A DNA stretch of 64,000 bases from CAZDXB01 sp964509335. Its GTDB lineage: Bacteria > Bacteroidota > Ignavibacteria > Kapaibacteriales > UBA2268. Numbering within the stretch: position 1 is the stretch's first letter; every line of letters begins with the position of its first letter. The notes beneath the pieces are model-generated. The model ran no database searches and was not told the DNA's origin. It saw only the letters and a program-made list of their open reading frames with translations. Shown here one piece after another: positions 1 to 7,424 of the stretch. The stretch is from positions 1-64,000 of the forward strand of contig CAZDXB010000002.1 in the NCBI GenBank assembly GCA_964509335.1, given 5' to 3'. The translations under genes were made by a program, and so were the position numbers.

Positions 1-262
1 ATTCTTTCCCAACGTTATAAGGCGGAGACGTAATCATTAAATGAACGCTATTGTCGGGCAGTTCTTCCATATTTTCGCTTGTTTTACAAAATATGCTATC
101 TATATTTTCATTTGATATTGGATTTTCTTCGTATTCTACTTTTTCTTCCTTTGGCATCCCGTCGTATAAATTGCTTTTATAAAAAGAGCCTGAGTCGTGA
201 TTAACGCGTCCTGGTGATCCATAGGCGCTTGTTTTAGTGCTTTTATTTCGATAATTTTTCAT
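1..262 (-). CDS. DNA modification methyltransferase (N-terminal part, runs off the window)
   Basis: The minus strand from the ATG at 262 encodes 87 residues before the window edge. Residues 78-82 read TSPPY, followed by NVGKE. This is motif IV of beta-class amino methyltransferases, which make N4-methylcytosine or N6-methyladenine. The preceding PDNSVHLMI is also typical of that class. A GGAG lies about eight bases upstream of the start, and the start follows the stop of the upstream restriction gene after one base, so the two form a restriction-modification operon. The specificity and the rest of the enzyme lie outside the window. The assignment to an amino methyltransferase is firm; the choice of base is open. 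Confidence 0.85.
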   Translation of the reverse strand, partial: MKNYRNKSTKTSAYGSPGRVNHDSGSFYKSNLYDGMPKEEKVEYEENPISNENIDSIFCKTSENMEELPDNSVHLMITSPPYNVGKE

Positions 263-263
263 T

Positions 264-900
264 TTATTTCTCCTTCCATAAATCTAGCCATCTTTTGTAT
301 GAATCAAATTTTAATTTTTTTCTTTCCCATTCAATTGGAATATTTTTAGTCTTTTTGTCATTAACTAAACTCAATAACGCGTCTTTGCTTATTTCGACTC
401 CTCTAGGATTTGTGCCAGCTTTTGGAAGTTTTATGTAGTTTTGCTCGCCAATCTCGTCAAATAATTCTTTTTGAGCGTCAATCGGTATATAAATAATAAA
501 ATCCGCCGAAGCCGCCCCAGTTTATTTGGACTAGCAATATATCGAAATGCGGATAATAATCCTTTCTAAATTCTATCGCTTTTTGCGGGTCGACTGTCCA
601 AATCAACTTTACGCCGCTAAACCCTTTTCCTGTAATGGTCTTAATTGAAATAGGGTTGCCAAATAATTTGACGTCCACTTCAGATTCAGTTATAGGAATT
701 TCAGTTTCTACGTTAGCTCTGCCGAATTTATAAATTAATAACGCTACTAATATTCGTTCTCGTATTGAACCAACTTCCATTCCTATTTTGCCGGCTCTTG
801 AGCTTTCTAATTCCGCTATTTGAAACAAATACGGTAAGCGTATTTTGATTTTTGCAGCTAATTCTTCATCTTCAAACATTTCTTTCAAATAACCGCTCAT
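264..900 (-). pseudogene. Type II restriction endonuclease, ThaI-like, split by a frameshift
   Basis: The first frame starts at the ATG at 900 (a TTG at 954 would add 18 residues) and stops at 478 after the sequence GGFGGFYY. The neighbouring frame continues without a stop from about 490 to the TAA at 264-266, adding about 76 charged, coding-like residues from IPIDAQKEL to LWKEK. Removing one base from the AAA run at 491-493 joins the two frames. The block ESEVDVKLFGNPISIKT has the D...xIK look of a PD-(D/E)xK nuclease core, and the overall sequence recalls the ThaI family, though I cannot confirm this by search. The methyltransferase gene starts one base after the stop. The break is either a real inactivation or a homopolymer sequencing error. 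Confidence 0.72.
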
Positions 901-1041
901 TATAATTCTATTATTTTTCTTAGATATAATTAAACAAAAGTTTATCGTTCTCAATATAATTATTTTTAGAGTAATATCCTAACTACACCAAGAATAATTC
1001 CTAATACTTTTTATTGCTCTTGATTAACGTTAGTTCCCCCC

Positions 1042-1061
1042 TCCGAAATCATAATTTCGGA
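1042..1061 (-). terminator. Hairpin after the phage portal gene
   Basis: Eight bases at 1042-1049 (TCCGAAAT) pair with 1054-1061 around a four-base loop. The hairpin lies 28 bases past the portal stop, between it and the restriction operon. There is no clear T tract, so termination is inferred. The stem resembles the other palindromes of this window only in style. Confidence 0.4.
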
Positions 1062-1088
1062 AGGAGAGCAAAACTTTCGGAAAGCTCC

Positions 1089-2228
1089 TCACTCTATCTC
1101 CTCTTCTTTAAATCCATACGAATTCATCCAATACTTCTTGGTGAACCGGAACGCGCCGGTCTTCGATAATTTCAAGTCGCGATCGACTTTCTCCATATTC
1201 TCCGAATCGTTCATCAAAATCTTGAATTTCGGATAGCTCGCGCCGCCGAAGTTCAAATCGACGATATATTTGATTACCTCGTTAATAGCCGCCTCCACTA
1301 AACGAACGTCCGAGCTTACGACTTCCTTCCTGATTTTGAAATGCGCGTTAGCCGCCGCGTAAGAGCCCATATCGATTTCCGTCGTCAAAGTCTGCGAAAG
1401 AACCGCCTTGGATATTTCCGCGTTGCAATATTTAATCAGCTCCCGAAATAGCTCCACCGACGAGGATTTGCCGGACTCGCGCATATCCACGTCGATATCC
1501 GACGGCGTTACTATAACCGAATCCTCTGTCATCTCCGCCAGCTTTGTCGCTAAACTTTGTATCTCCTCTTGCGTCGCGCCCCTACCGTACTGCCCGATTA
1601 AAAACGGCATGCCGAAGCGCTCTGCGAAGTTCACCCAAAACCGCAAGCCGCCGTTCTTGAACGTAACGGGCCAATAACACTTGGACAGCAGAGCGTCGCC
1701 GTATGGATTCAGATACGACGCCTCGTAGCGCGGGCAAATTATTTTCATCGGCGGGGGCGTCTCGCCATCCAAACCGCCGCCCTTCCTATAGCGCAAACCG
1801 CCGTCTTTATCGAAGAAAAACCACTCCTGCGGCTTGCCGACTATTCTATCGGGAACGTAATATTTGCGCCGCCCGCCCGTCAGCTTCCAAACGATTTCCA
1901 TCGGTTGGTAGCCGAACAGCGGCGCTTCCAGTATATCCCGAATAGTCCGCTGCAAATCTAAATCTTTAATCATGCTCTCGACTTCCTTTGCGACTCGTTC
2001 CGAAGCGCCGCTCGCCGCTATCGTGTTTTCGAGCGACAAAGTCCCGCTCTTCCTCGACTGAACGCAACTCCACAGGTGCGGGTCGTTCTTCAGCTCTCTA
2101 TACGCCTCGATTGTTTTGCCCGTTCGCCTCAATATCTTATCGGGATTCGGCAAAGCGTCCCGCAATCTGTGAAAAAAATCGCTGTTGTCTCTCGTCGCTA
2201 TCTCTCCGATTAAATATTGTTTGTTCAT
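1089..2228 (-). CDS. Mu-like phage portal protein (DUF935, gp29-like)
   Basis: This 379-residue protein matches the DUF935 portal family of Mu-like phages. It has an early stretch with SCVQSRKSG, the conserved EIVWKL and PQEWFFFD region, and a central NPYGDALLSKCYWP block followed by FWVNFAERFGMPF. In the phage the portal is the dodecameric gate through which DNA is packaged. It is shorter than many family members, which usually run well past 400 residues, and it ends soon after YGFKEEEIE, so the C-terminal part may be reduced. It is the last gene of the module and is separated from the rest by a mobile repeat. No large terminase or MuF gene follows, which is abnormal for this family. Confidence 0.85.
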   Translation of the reverse strand: MNKQYLIGEIATRDNSDFFHRLRDALPNPDKILRRTGKTIEAYRELKNDPHLWSCVQSRKSGTLSLENTIAASGASERVAKEVESMIKDLDLQRTIRDILEAPLFGYQPMEIVWKLTGGRRKYYVPDRIVGKPQEWFFFDKDGGLRYRKGGGLDGETPPPMKIICPRYEASYLNPYGDALLSKCYWPVTFKNGGLRFWVNFAERFGMPFLIGQYGRGATQEEIQSLATKLAEMTEDSVIVTPSDIDVDMRESGKSSSVELFRELIKYCNAEISKAVLSQTLTTEIDMGSYAAANAHFKIRKEVVSSDVRLVEAAINEVIKYIVDLNFGGASYPKFKILMNDSENMEKVDRDLKLSKTGAFRFTKKYWMNSYGFKEEEIE

Positions 2229-2266
2229 AATATACCCAATATTTTAATGTTAATAATATTTTACAT

Positions 2267-2419
2267 TGGACTGTATCAAAACTCGATTGTATAGGATTTA
2301 AAACCCTTCGGGTAAACCCGAAGGTTGATATAAACACGCGACTATCGAGTGATTCCAAAGAAACGTCAACCTCAAGGTTTACCTTGAGGATAAGCAAAAC
2401 AGCAATTATGAGACAGCCC
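2267..2419. mobile_element. MITE-like structured repeat, copy 1
   Basis: The 190 bases between two phage genes are occupied by a non-coding element. The left end (2268 on) reads GGACTGTATCAAAACTCGAT, and the right end read on the other strand from 2419 is GGGCTGTCTCATAATTGC, so the termini form an imperfect inverted repeat. Inside are two perfect hairpins with nine-base stems and two-base loops (2305-2324 and 2370-2389) and a longer pairing of 2322-2329 with 2365-2372. The core recurs at 62455-62560, and the terminal sequence recurs at 18213. The stop codon of the upstream gene abuts the right end. Confidence 0.6.
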
Positions 2420-2865
2420 TAACATCGCTTCGCCACAATTCCAATCAACAACCCGACGGCGACGCCGCCCAACGCGTAAGCGCTTCGTTCCGTCCAATCG
2501 TCCTTTTTCCGCCCGGTTTTCACGCGAACGATTTGCGCCGGCAATGAATCGACTTTTTTCTTAACCGACAACGAAAATAGGTTCTCGGGAAATTCGTAGC
2601 GCGCTTTCACCGTGTCGCGCCTAATAATCGTGTCCGTAACGGCGACGAACGGCTTGAAGCGGATTATCGTGTCGCGCTTAATTTTTATCTTCGTCTTTAC
2701 GCGCTCAATTTCTATCGGCTCGCTCTTGACCTTCTGAAACACCGTATCCCGAACGACCTTTTCCAATGCTTCCGGCTCGCTCTTTTCGTATAAATAAAAT
2801 CGCCCAAAAACCAAGCCCAAAGCGAACGCGATTGCCAAAGCGAAGGCTGCCCATACATATTTCAT
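2419..2865 (-). CDS. Phage small membrane-anchored protein (spanin-like candidate)
   Basis: This is a 148-residue protein of unknown family. Residues 3-25 form a hydrophobic N-terminal anchor, a basic and beta-rich central region with repeated RDTI/RDTV strings follows, and a second hydrophobic stretch (ALGGVAVGLLIGIVA) lies at the C-terminus before KRC. Its start overlaps the stop of the preceding gene by four bases (ATGA), so the two are translationally coupled. Position after the lysin and holin-like genes suggests a lysis accessory such as a spanin, but no motif proves it. The stop lies at the edge of the MITE-like repeat, so the original C-terminus may have been altered by the insertion. 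Confidence 0.6.
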   Translation of the reverse strand: MKYVWAAFALAIAFALGLVFGRFYLYEKSEPEALEKVVRDTVFQKVKSEPIEIERVKTKIKIKRDTIIRFKPFVAVTDTIIRRDTVKARYEFPENLFSLSVKKKVDSLPAQIVRVKTGRKKDDWTERSAYALGGVAVGLLIGIVAKRC

Positions 2866-3158
2866 CTTTTGCTCTCCCTAATATTTTGAATAATCATTCC
2901 CGACATCTCGTTAAGTCGAATCGATATTTCGTCGAGCCGACTCGTTATCCGCTTGTCAATTAGCGCGATTCTCTCCCGAATTACCGAAATAGACTTTTCA
3001 TGCGAAGAATGCCGCTTCTCCTCTTTAATCAGCGAATCCGCCATCGCTCCGGCGTTTTTCTTCAGAACCGACCTCAACGACAAGTAAAAGCTGAGCAAAG
3101 ACACGACAAACGTCGCTGCGCCGACTAAAGCTCCAAACGTAGATATTGACAATTCCAT
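2862..3158 (-). CDS. Phage small membrane/coiled-coil protein
   Basis: This 98-residue protein has one transmembrane segment at about residues 8-30 (GALVGAATFVVSLLSFYL) followed by a charged, helical region with heptad-like spacing (IRERIALIDKRI, LDEISIRLNEM). This build is shared with small Mu-like proteins of the DUF2730/gp25 type and with lysis accessory proteins. It overlaps the next gene by four bases. The family assignment is tentative. Confidence 0.6.
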   Translation of the reverse strand: MELSISTFGALVGAATFVVSLLSFYLSLRSVLKKNAGAMADSLIKEEKRHSSHEKSISVIRERIALIDKRITSRLDEISIRLNEMSGMIIQNIRESKR

Positions 3159-3177
3159 AATTCCGCCCCTTCGAATT

Positions 3178-3534
3178 CTATCCTACCTTTTTATACGACA
3201 AAACCGCGTTCAAATAGCCGTCGGTAACGCCGTTCTTGGTATATAGTATTTTTAAATATTCGCATGATTGACTTAACTCGATTAAAATCGCGTCGTCTTT
3301 GTTTTCCGCGCAATCGACCGTATAGCTTCCGGCTAAAGATTTCCCGTTTTGGTCGTTCGTTAAATATACGTCTATTGTTCCGTCCAAAGTTCCGTCTGCC
3401 TCGCTCCAATATATTTGCAGCGACGCCGCCTCCCTCGCCCCGCCGAACGTCTGCGCGCCCTCCATTCTTAGCGGCAGCCAATTCGTCTCAAAATCGTTTG
3501 CCATATAATGATTTATTATCGCTTCTACCGTCAT
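3178..3534 (-). CDS. Uncharacterised phage-module protein
   Basis: This 118-residue protein is soluble and beta-rich, and no family is recognised. It begins with MTVEAIINHYMANDF and carries alternating hydrophobic strands (SLQIYWSE, GTIDVYLTND, YLKILYTKNG), which would suit a small structural protein, perhaps a head-joining or fibre component. It sits between the lysin and the two small membrane proteins, in the same direction and 16 bases after the lysin. A second frame over the same DNA is also open, but its Arg/Asn-rich translation looks like a shadow. Confidence 0.6.
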   Translation of the reverse strand: MTVEAIINHYMANDFETNWLPLRMEGAQTFGGAREAASLQIYWSEADGTLDGTIDVYLTNDQNGKSLAGSYTVDCAENKDDAILIELSQSCEYLKILYTKNGVTDGYLNAVLSYKKVG

Positions 3535-3550
3535 TTCTCGCTCCTATATA

Positions 3551-4126
3551 TTATTCCTCGCTAAAACCGATTAATCCGCGAATCGCCAACCTTCCGAGCG
3601 GATGATACACGTTCCGCTTTTTCAAAAAGACGCCCTCGCGATATTCGCCGCCGACTTTTTCCCGCGTGTTAAACGCGATTGTAACCGTCCATCCCCTCTC
3701 CAAAACCTCGACTACCCTTTCTATATGCCCTCGCCAAGAGCGCTTCTTTCGCCAGACGATTAAATCATGCTTCTCGGCGCAATAAGCTTTCTTCGCTCCT
3801 CTCGCCGCCGCGTCCGAGTAAATAGCGTTGGCGACCGCCGTCCTCTTAATTGGAATCGCCGCCACTGGCAAATCCAAGGCGAGCGCGGCGACTAAAAAGC
3901 TCCAATACTGCCCGGCGGCGCAATAAGGCGCTTCGCCCGAAATACCGACCGCTCTCATATACTTAACCGGCTCTCCATCGTTCCTTCCGCTCAGTTCAAT
4001 TACTCCCGCTTGCAACAAAGCCGAATCGAGCGAAGCGCCCAAAAGCTCGGCGTCGCAACTCAACGCGTATTTCGTTTGAGCCGACGCCAAATTTGCCGCC
4101 AACAATATAATAATCACAAATCTCAT
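3551..4126 (-). CDS. Exported Cys/His peptidoglycan hydrolase (phage lysin candidate)
   Basis: The likely start is the ATG at 4126, inside the ATGA overlap with the holin-like gene, rather than an upstream codon. It gives 191 residues that begin with a signal peptide (FVIIILLAANLASA). The mature part has a Cys in PYCAAGQYWSF, a DLIVWRKK strand and a GHIERVVEV block. This order of Cys, DxVxW-like strand and GH matches the CHAP/NlpC-P60 type of lysin with a Cys-His dyad. Such enzymes cut peptidoglycan amide bonds. The signal peptide means export need not depend on the holin. The exact family is inferred from these motifs only. Confidence 0.65.
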   Translation of the reverse strand: MRFVIIILLAANLASAQTKYALSCDAELLGASLDSALLQAGVIELSGRNDGEPVKYMRAVGISGEAPYCAAGQYWSFLVAALALDLPVAAIPIKRTAVANAIYSDAAARGAKKAYCAEKHDLIVWRKKRSWRGHIERVVEVLERGWTVTIAFNTREKVGGEYREGVFLKKRNVYHPLGRLAIRGLIGFSEE

Positions 4127-4401
4127 GGTATTTGAGCTATATATACTCCCAAAACCGACAGTCCAGCGCAAATATGCACTCCTAAAAACACCCAGCCGAG
4201 AACGCCGGAATACTCCAGCCGCGTGAAATCCAGCCGGGAAAAAGCGTAAGCCGCCGCTCCCGACATCGCCAACGCCAAGGCTTCCACCGCCGCCACAATT
4301 AGCATGGTGTTAAGCTCAGCCGCCTCCGGCTTCAATACTAGCAAAGCCGCGAAGCCTATCGCCAACCAAACGAAATTCCGTTTCAAAAAATCAAAATCCA
4401 T
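4123..4401 (-). CDS. Holin-like small membrane protein
   Basis: This 92-residue, very hydrophobic protein has about three membrane segments (around residues 10-24, 33-55 and 67-90) and a short charged N-terminus. It is coupled by an ATGA overlap to the downstream lysin gene, the usual partner of a holin, and it begins one base after the gp36-like gene ends. The holin role is inferred from size, topology and position. Confidence 0.6.
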   Translation of the reverse strand: MDFDFLKRNFVWLAIGFAALLVLKPEAAELNTMLIVAAVEALALAMSGAAAYAFSRLDFTRLEYSGVLGWVFLGVHICAGLSVLGVYIAQIP

Positions 4402-4402
4402 A

Positions 4403-4849
4403 TCATTTCTTGAAAAATTTGTTCAACAAATTTGATGAAAATATTCTATCGCCGTCGCTCTTTTTCGCTATAACTTTAGGCGGCGGCGATTTTACTCGCT
4501 CCAAATCCATTATAGTAATATTGCCGTCGCGCATGTCTTTTAACGTCCGAATAGCGTTCAGCTTCCGCCACAACACTTGACTCGGCAGCGTCGTGTTCTT
4601 ATACGCTATTTCGTATAAATACGCGATTGTCAAATCAACGGACATTTTCCTAATAAGCGGATAAATCGGCTCGGCATCGAAAGGAACGTCGTAAACGCCC
4701 CACAAATACGAGTCGATAGTAGTATCCGCGCTTGTTCGGGCGTAATCGACTCTGTCGTAATCAATTGACATGCCCGTCGGGTCGCCCGTCAATTTTGCGA
4801 GTTCCGCCTCCGAAAATTCTATCAATAAATCGTCGTAAGTCGAATACAT
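4403..4849 (-). CDS. Mu gp36-like head protein (DUF1320)
   Basis: This 148-residue protein opens with YSTYDDLLIEFSEAELAKLT, typical of the DUF1320/gp36 family of Mu-like phages. It continues with TIDSYLWGVYDVPF and a helix-rich stretch ending in LKDMRDGNITI. Family members are small head-completion or connector proteins encoded just after the capsid and decoration genes, as here. It starts 12 bases after the decoration gene ends. Confidence 0.8.
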   Translation of the reverse strand: MYSTYDDLLIEFSEAELAKLTGDPTGMSIDYDRVDYARTSADTTIDSYLWGVYDVPFDAEPIYPLIRKMSVDLTIAYLYEIAYKNTTLPSQVLWRKLNAIRTLKDMRDGNITIMDLERVKSPPPKVIAKKSDGDRIFSSNLLNKFFKK

Positions 4850-4861
4850 CTCAAACTCCGT

Positions 4862-5206
4862 TTAAGAGACCAACATTATTTTAACGTATCCGGCGCTCGC
4901 CGCGTCTTCCAATGCTCTACCGTTGACCGCCTCTCCAGCGACGGCGGCTCGCGCTTTGCCGTCGGCGTCCGAGGTTATGTCGTCGCCGGTGGAAATCGTT
5001 CCGTCCGTCTCGACTACCGCCGTTCCTATCGACACGACGGAAGCGTATTCGTCGGCGAGCCACTCTATTTCCGTTACGCCCAAAGCTTTCTCGGCGTCTC
5101 CCGCTACCGTTCCGTCGAACGCGACGAATCTGCATGCGGGCAAAGCCTCCGCCGACTTCACCGTTAAATATTGCACGGGCTGATATGTCTTATTGTGAAT
5201 AGCCAT
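4862..5206 (-). CDS. Capsid decoration-like protein (DUF2190)
   Basis: This 114-residue protein matches the DUF2190 pattern: an N-terminal strand YQPVQYLTVKSAEALPACRF, a GVTEIEWLADEYASVV block, and an Ala/Gly-rich C-terminal half that ends GYVKIMLVS. Members bind the outside of phage heads or act in head assembly. It lies 17 bases after the major capsid gene. The DNA here is richer in G and C than in the surrounding intergenic regions, because Ala and Gly are abundant. Confidence 0.75.
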   Translation of the reverse strand: MAIHNKTYQPVQYLTVKSAEALPACRFVAFDGTVAGDAEKALGVTEIEWLADEYASVVSIGTAVVETDGTISTGDDITSDADGKARAAVAGEAVNGRALEDAASAGYVKIMLVS

Positions 5207-5223
5207 TTTATCGCTCCTTTCTA

Positions 5224-6165
5224 TTAAACATGATTAGTGTTCTTAATTAAATAAGCCGCGTCTTCCGCCGTTATTTTAATCGCGTAATTGTCCGTGCAGC
5301 GAATCGCTTTTATTTTGCCGCCGCTCTCGTAGTATGAGTCAACCTCCGGCGAGCCTTCCTTGCGCGGAGCGTAACCGAAACTTGGGTTGAACTCCGAACG
5401 CGCGCCGCTCCTATCGACGTACGCTAAAATCGCGTTGTCGCTCCATACGTCTATGAAGCTCTCGCCGTCAGTCGAATAAACCGACATCCCGACTTGAATC
5501 TCCGCCAAATCCAATAGCTCCTTCAATACATTCTTAGTTACTTTCGCCAAGCCGGAATACTGGACTTTCTCGAGAACTTTCGGATGATTTATCAACGCCT
5601 GATAGCTTGAATCGCCTATTATCATCGTGTTCGGATATCTACCAATTACCTGCCGAACCGCGCTCATAGCGTCTTTTATGTCGCTCACAGGATCGACCGA
5701 GGTCAAATCGTAATCGTCCCAAGCGTCCGACGCCGTCAACTCCGAGCTTAATCCCGTAGCGTAATTCGACGAATCCTGCGCCAAATCGGCGGCGTCCTTC
5801 TCCTTGCCCAATAATAATATATCGACCAAATCCTTCGTTAGTCTCCGCTCGTATTTTTCAAACGCGTAAGACTCTTCCTCTTCCAAATAATCGACGGCGA
5901 CCTCTATGTCCCGCTCGCTCGTCTCGTATTCGATAAAATCAACCTCCGCGGGCGGTATCCTGTTCGACGAAGCCCTCAAGCCTCTACGCGTGTCGCGCGT
6001 TAAAAACGCCTCCTTGCCGAACTTCGGAATTTTGCCCTTCATTTTCCTTACCGCCACCGTCGGAAATAAATATTGAGAAACCGCCGACGCGTTCTCGTAG
6101 CCCTGCGCTATAGTAGTCAACACCGGGTCAACCATTCTTAGTTCGTCTAATCTTGAATTCGACAT
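5224..6165 (-). CDS. Major capsid protein, Mu-like
   Basis: This 313-residue protein has the features of a phage major head protein of the Mu-type/HK97 fold group. The N-terminal arm includes YLFPTVAVRKMKGKIPKFGK, then a helical spine (VDYLEEEESYAFEKYERRL), IGRYPNTMIIGDSSYQALI, and a C-terminal IKAIRCTDNYAIKI strand. No delta domain is needed because the separate protease/scaffold gene sits directly upstream, 21 bases away. It forms the shell of the head. The reading frame is complete and undamaged, which suggests recent acquisition or selection. Confidence 0.85.
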   Translation of the reverse strand: MSNSRLDELRMVDPVLTTIAQGYENASAVSQYLFPTVAVRKMKGKIPKFGKEAFLTRDTRRGLRASSNRIPPAEVDFIEYETSERDIEVAVDYLEEEESYAFEKYERRLTKDLVDILLLGKEKDAADLAQDSSNYATGLSSELTASDAWDDYDLTSVDPVSDIKDAMSAVRQVIGRYPNTMIIGDSSYQALINHPKVLEKVQYSGLAKVTKNVLKELLDLAEIQVGMSVYSTDGESFIDVWSDNAILAYVDRSGARSEFNPSFGYAPRKEGSPEVDSYYESGGKIKAIRCTDNYAIKITAEDAAYLIKNTNHV

Positions 6166-6186
6166 CTTTTCCTCCTTTTCAATTGA

Positions 6187-7248
6187 TTAATAATTATCCT
6201 TGCTAATAGCCAATGAAATCGCTCTTTCGTAGGACATATCCGGATTGCTTTTCTTTATTCCGAGCGCCCTCTTGTGCAAATCCAGCCTCTCCTGATTGAC
6301 GTTCCTGCCGGCAAACTCGAAATTTGCAGGCGCGCCTTCTGCGTCCGGCTTTAAGGCGTATTCGCCCAAAAGCGGCGCGCCCTTTAAATTAGTAGCGAAC
6401 GCTTTTATCCTATCTACCAAGCTTTCGCCCTCTTCGAACTCTCCGGTTTCCCTCTCGACCTTCGCCGCGTCCTTTAGAATATCCGCCAAGCGTCCGGCTT
6501 GCTCCGGCGTCAACTTGCCTTTGTCTTTCACGAGCGACTCGGCGAATTCCTTATACTCCAGCTCTCTGCCGCTCTCCTCGATTCGCTCGATTTCCGCTTT
6601 TAGCGCGGCGTTCTTTTTTCTGAGCGCNNNNNNNNNNNNNNNNNNNNNNNNNNNNNNNNNNNNNNNNNNNNNNNNNNNNNNNNNNNNNNNNNNNNNNNNN
6701 NNNNNNNNNNNNNNNNNNNNNNNNNNNAGCGCGGCGTTCTTTTTTCTGAGCGCTTCGTTTTCCTTCAGCGTCTTTTCCAAATAGCTCGTTCCGTCCTCGT
6801 ATTCGGACTCTTTACCTTCGCCCTCCGGTTTGATTTTCAGCTCGTATTCCGAGTAATCCTCGCCGTCCTCGAACTTCACCGTCCTAAGTCCCTTAACCGC
6901 CGGCGACGCCGCTCCCAACAATCCTACGTGTCTCAACGTCTTATCGGGATAAAGAGCTATCGACACTTTCTTATACAGCCCCTTCCGAATCTCGTTTATT
7001 AACTCCGGCGATAAATCCTTGACTTTCGCCAGCAAATACTTGCCGCGCCTTTTCAATCGCTCCACCCAACCGTAAGACGGCGCGTCGGTTTTGGGATGCC
7101 CCTTCACCAGCGGCGCCTCGTACGAATCGGATTTTTCTGCCGCCGAATTATACTTACCGGCGATTTCCTCCAGACTCTCTACGGAAAAATCCTCCGACCT
7201 TCCGCTCGAGTCCGTGTGCTTTCCGCTTTTGAATACTTCAATCCACAT
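6187..7248 (-). CDS. Phage head-maturation protease and scaffold (Mu gpI-like), interrupted by an assembly gap
   Basis: The N-terminal 120 residues contain the conserved blocks of Mu I-type proteases: WIEVFKSGKHTDSSGR, VKGHPKTDAPSYGWVE and VSIALYPDKTLRHVG, then AASPAVKGL. The second half is charged and coiled-coil-like (LRKKNAALKAEIERIEE) and should act as the scaffold, ending in a helical tail. The reaction is cleavage of scaffold and capsid precursors during head assembly. One hundred N bases fall inside the coiled coil, with identical sequence on both sides, so the true length is unknown. The start has an AAGGAAAGG upstream. It begins the minus-strand head operon. Confidence 0.8.
   Translation of the reverse strand: MWIEVFKSGKHTDSSGRSEDFSVESLEEIAGKYNSAAEKSDSYEAPLVKGHPKTDAPSYGWVERLKRRGKYLLAKVKDLSPELINEIRKGLYKKVSIALYPDKTLRHVGLLGAASPAVKGLRTVKFEDGEDYSEYELKIKPEGEGKESEYEDGTSYLEKTLKENEALRKKNAAXXXXXXXXXXXXXXXXXXXXXXXXXXXXXXXXXXALRKKNAALKAEIERIEESGRELEYKEFAESLVKDKGKLTPEQAGRLADILKDAAKVERETGEFEEGESLVDRIKAFATNLKGAPLLGEYALKPDAEGAPANFEFAGRNVNQERLDLHKRALGIKKSNPDMSYERAISLAISKDNY
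6628..6727. other. Assembly gap of 100 N flanked by a duplicated 26-base sequence
   Basis: The 26 bases before the gap (6602-6627) are repeated exactly just after it (6728-6753). Exactly 100 N is a conventional scaffolding gap of unknown size. The duplicated ends mean the two contigs overlap here, or the gap hides tandem copies of a coiled-coil repeat. Confidence 0.95.
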
Positions 7249-7424
7249 AGCCTTTCCTTTTGGTTCGACAAATCAGTTTCGAGACGAAAATAAATCCGCA
7301 AACCCCCAACGACAATTGAACGGTTCTGAAAATATTCCCGAACAATTTTAATACGGTTTAATTTCACTTAGCCTCGCCGAGAGGTATATTAGCGGCGTTT
7401 TTATCAATATTCAAAGGAAAAGCT

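Noticed and set aside
2137..2397. An 86-residue minus-strand reading frame
   Set aside because: It runs through the MITE-like repeat and into the portal gene in another frame. Its translation reflects the repeat hairpins rather than a protein.
3191..3481. A 96-residue frame on the same strand as the 118-residue phage gene
   Set aside because: Its composition (Arg, Asn, Gly runs) is that of a shifted shadow. The 118-residue frame has normal composition and a start that fits the operon.
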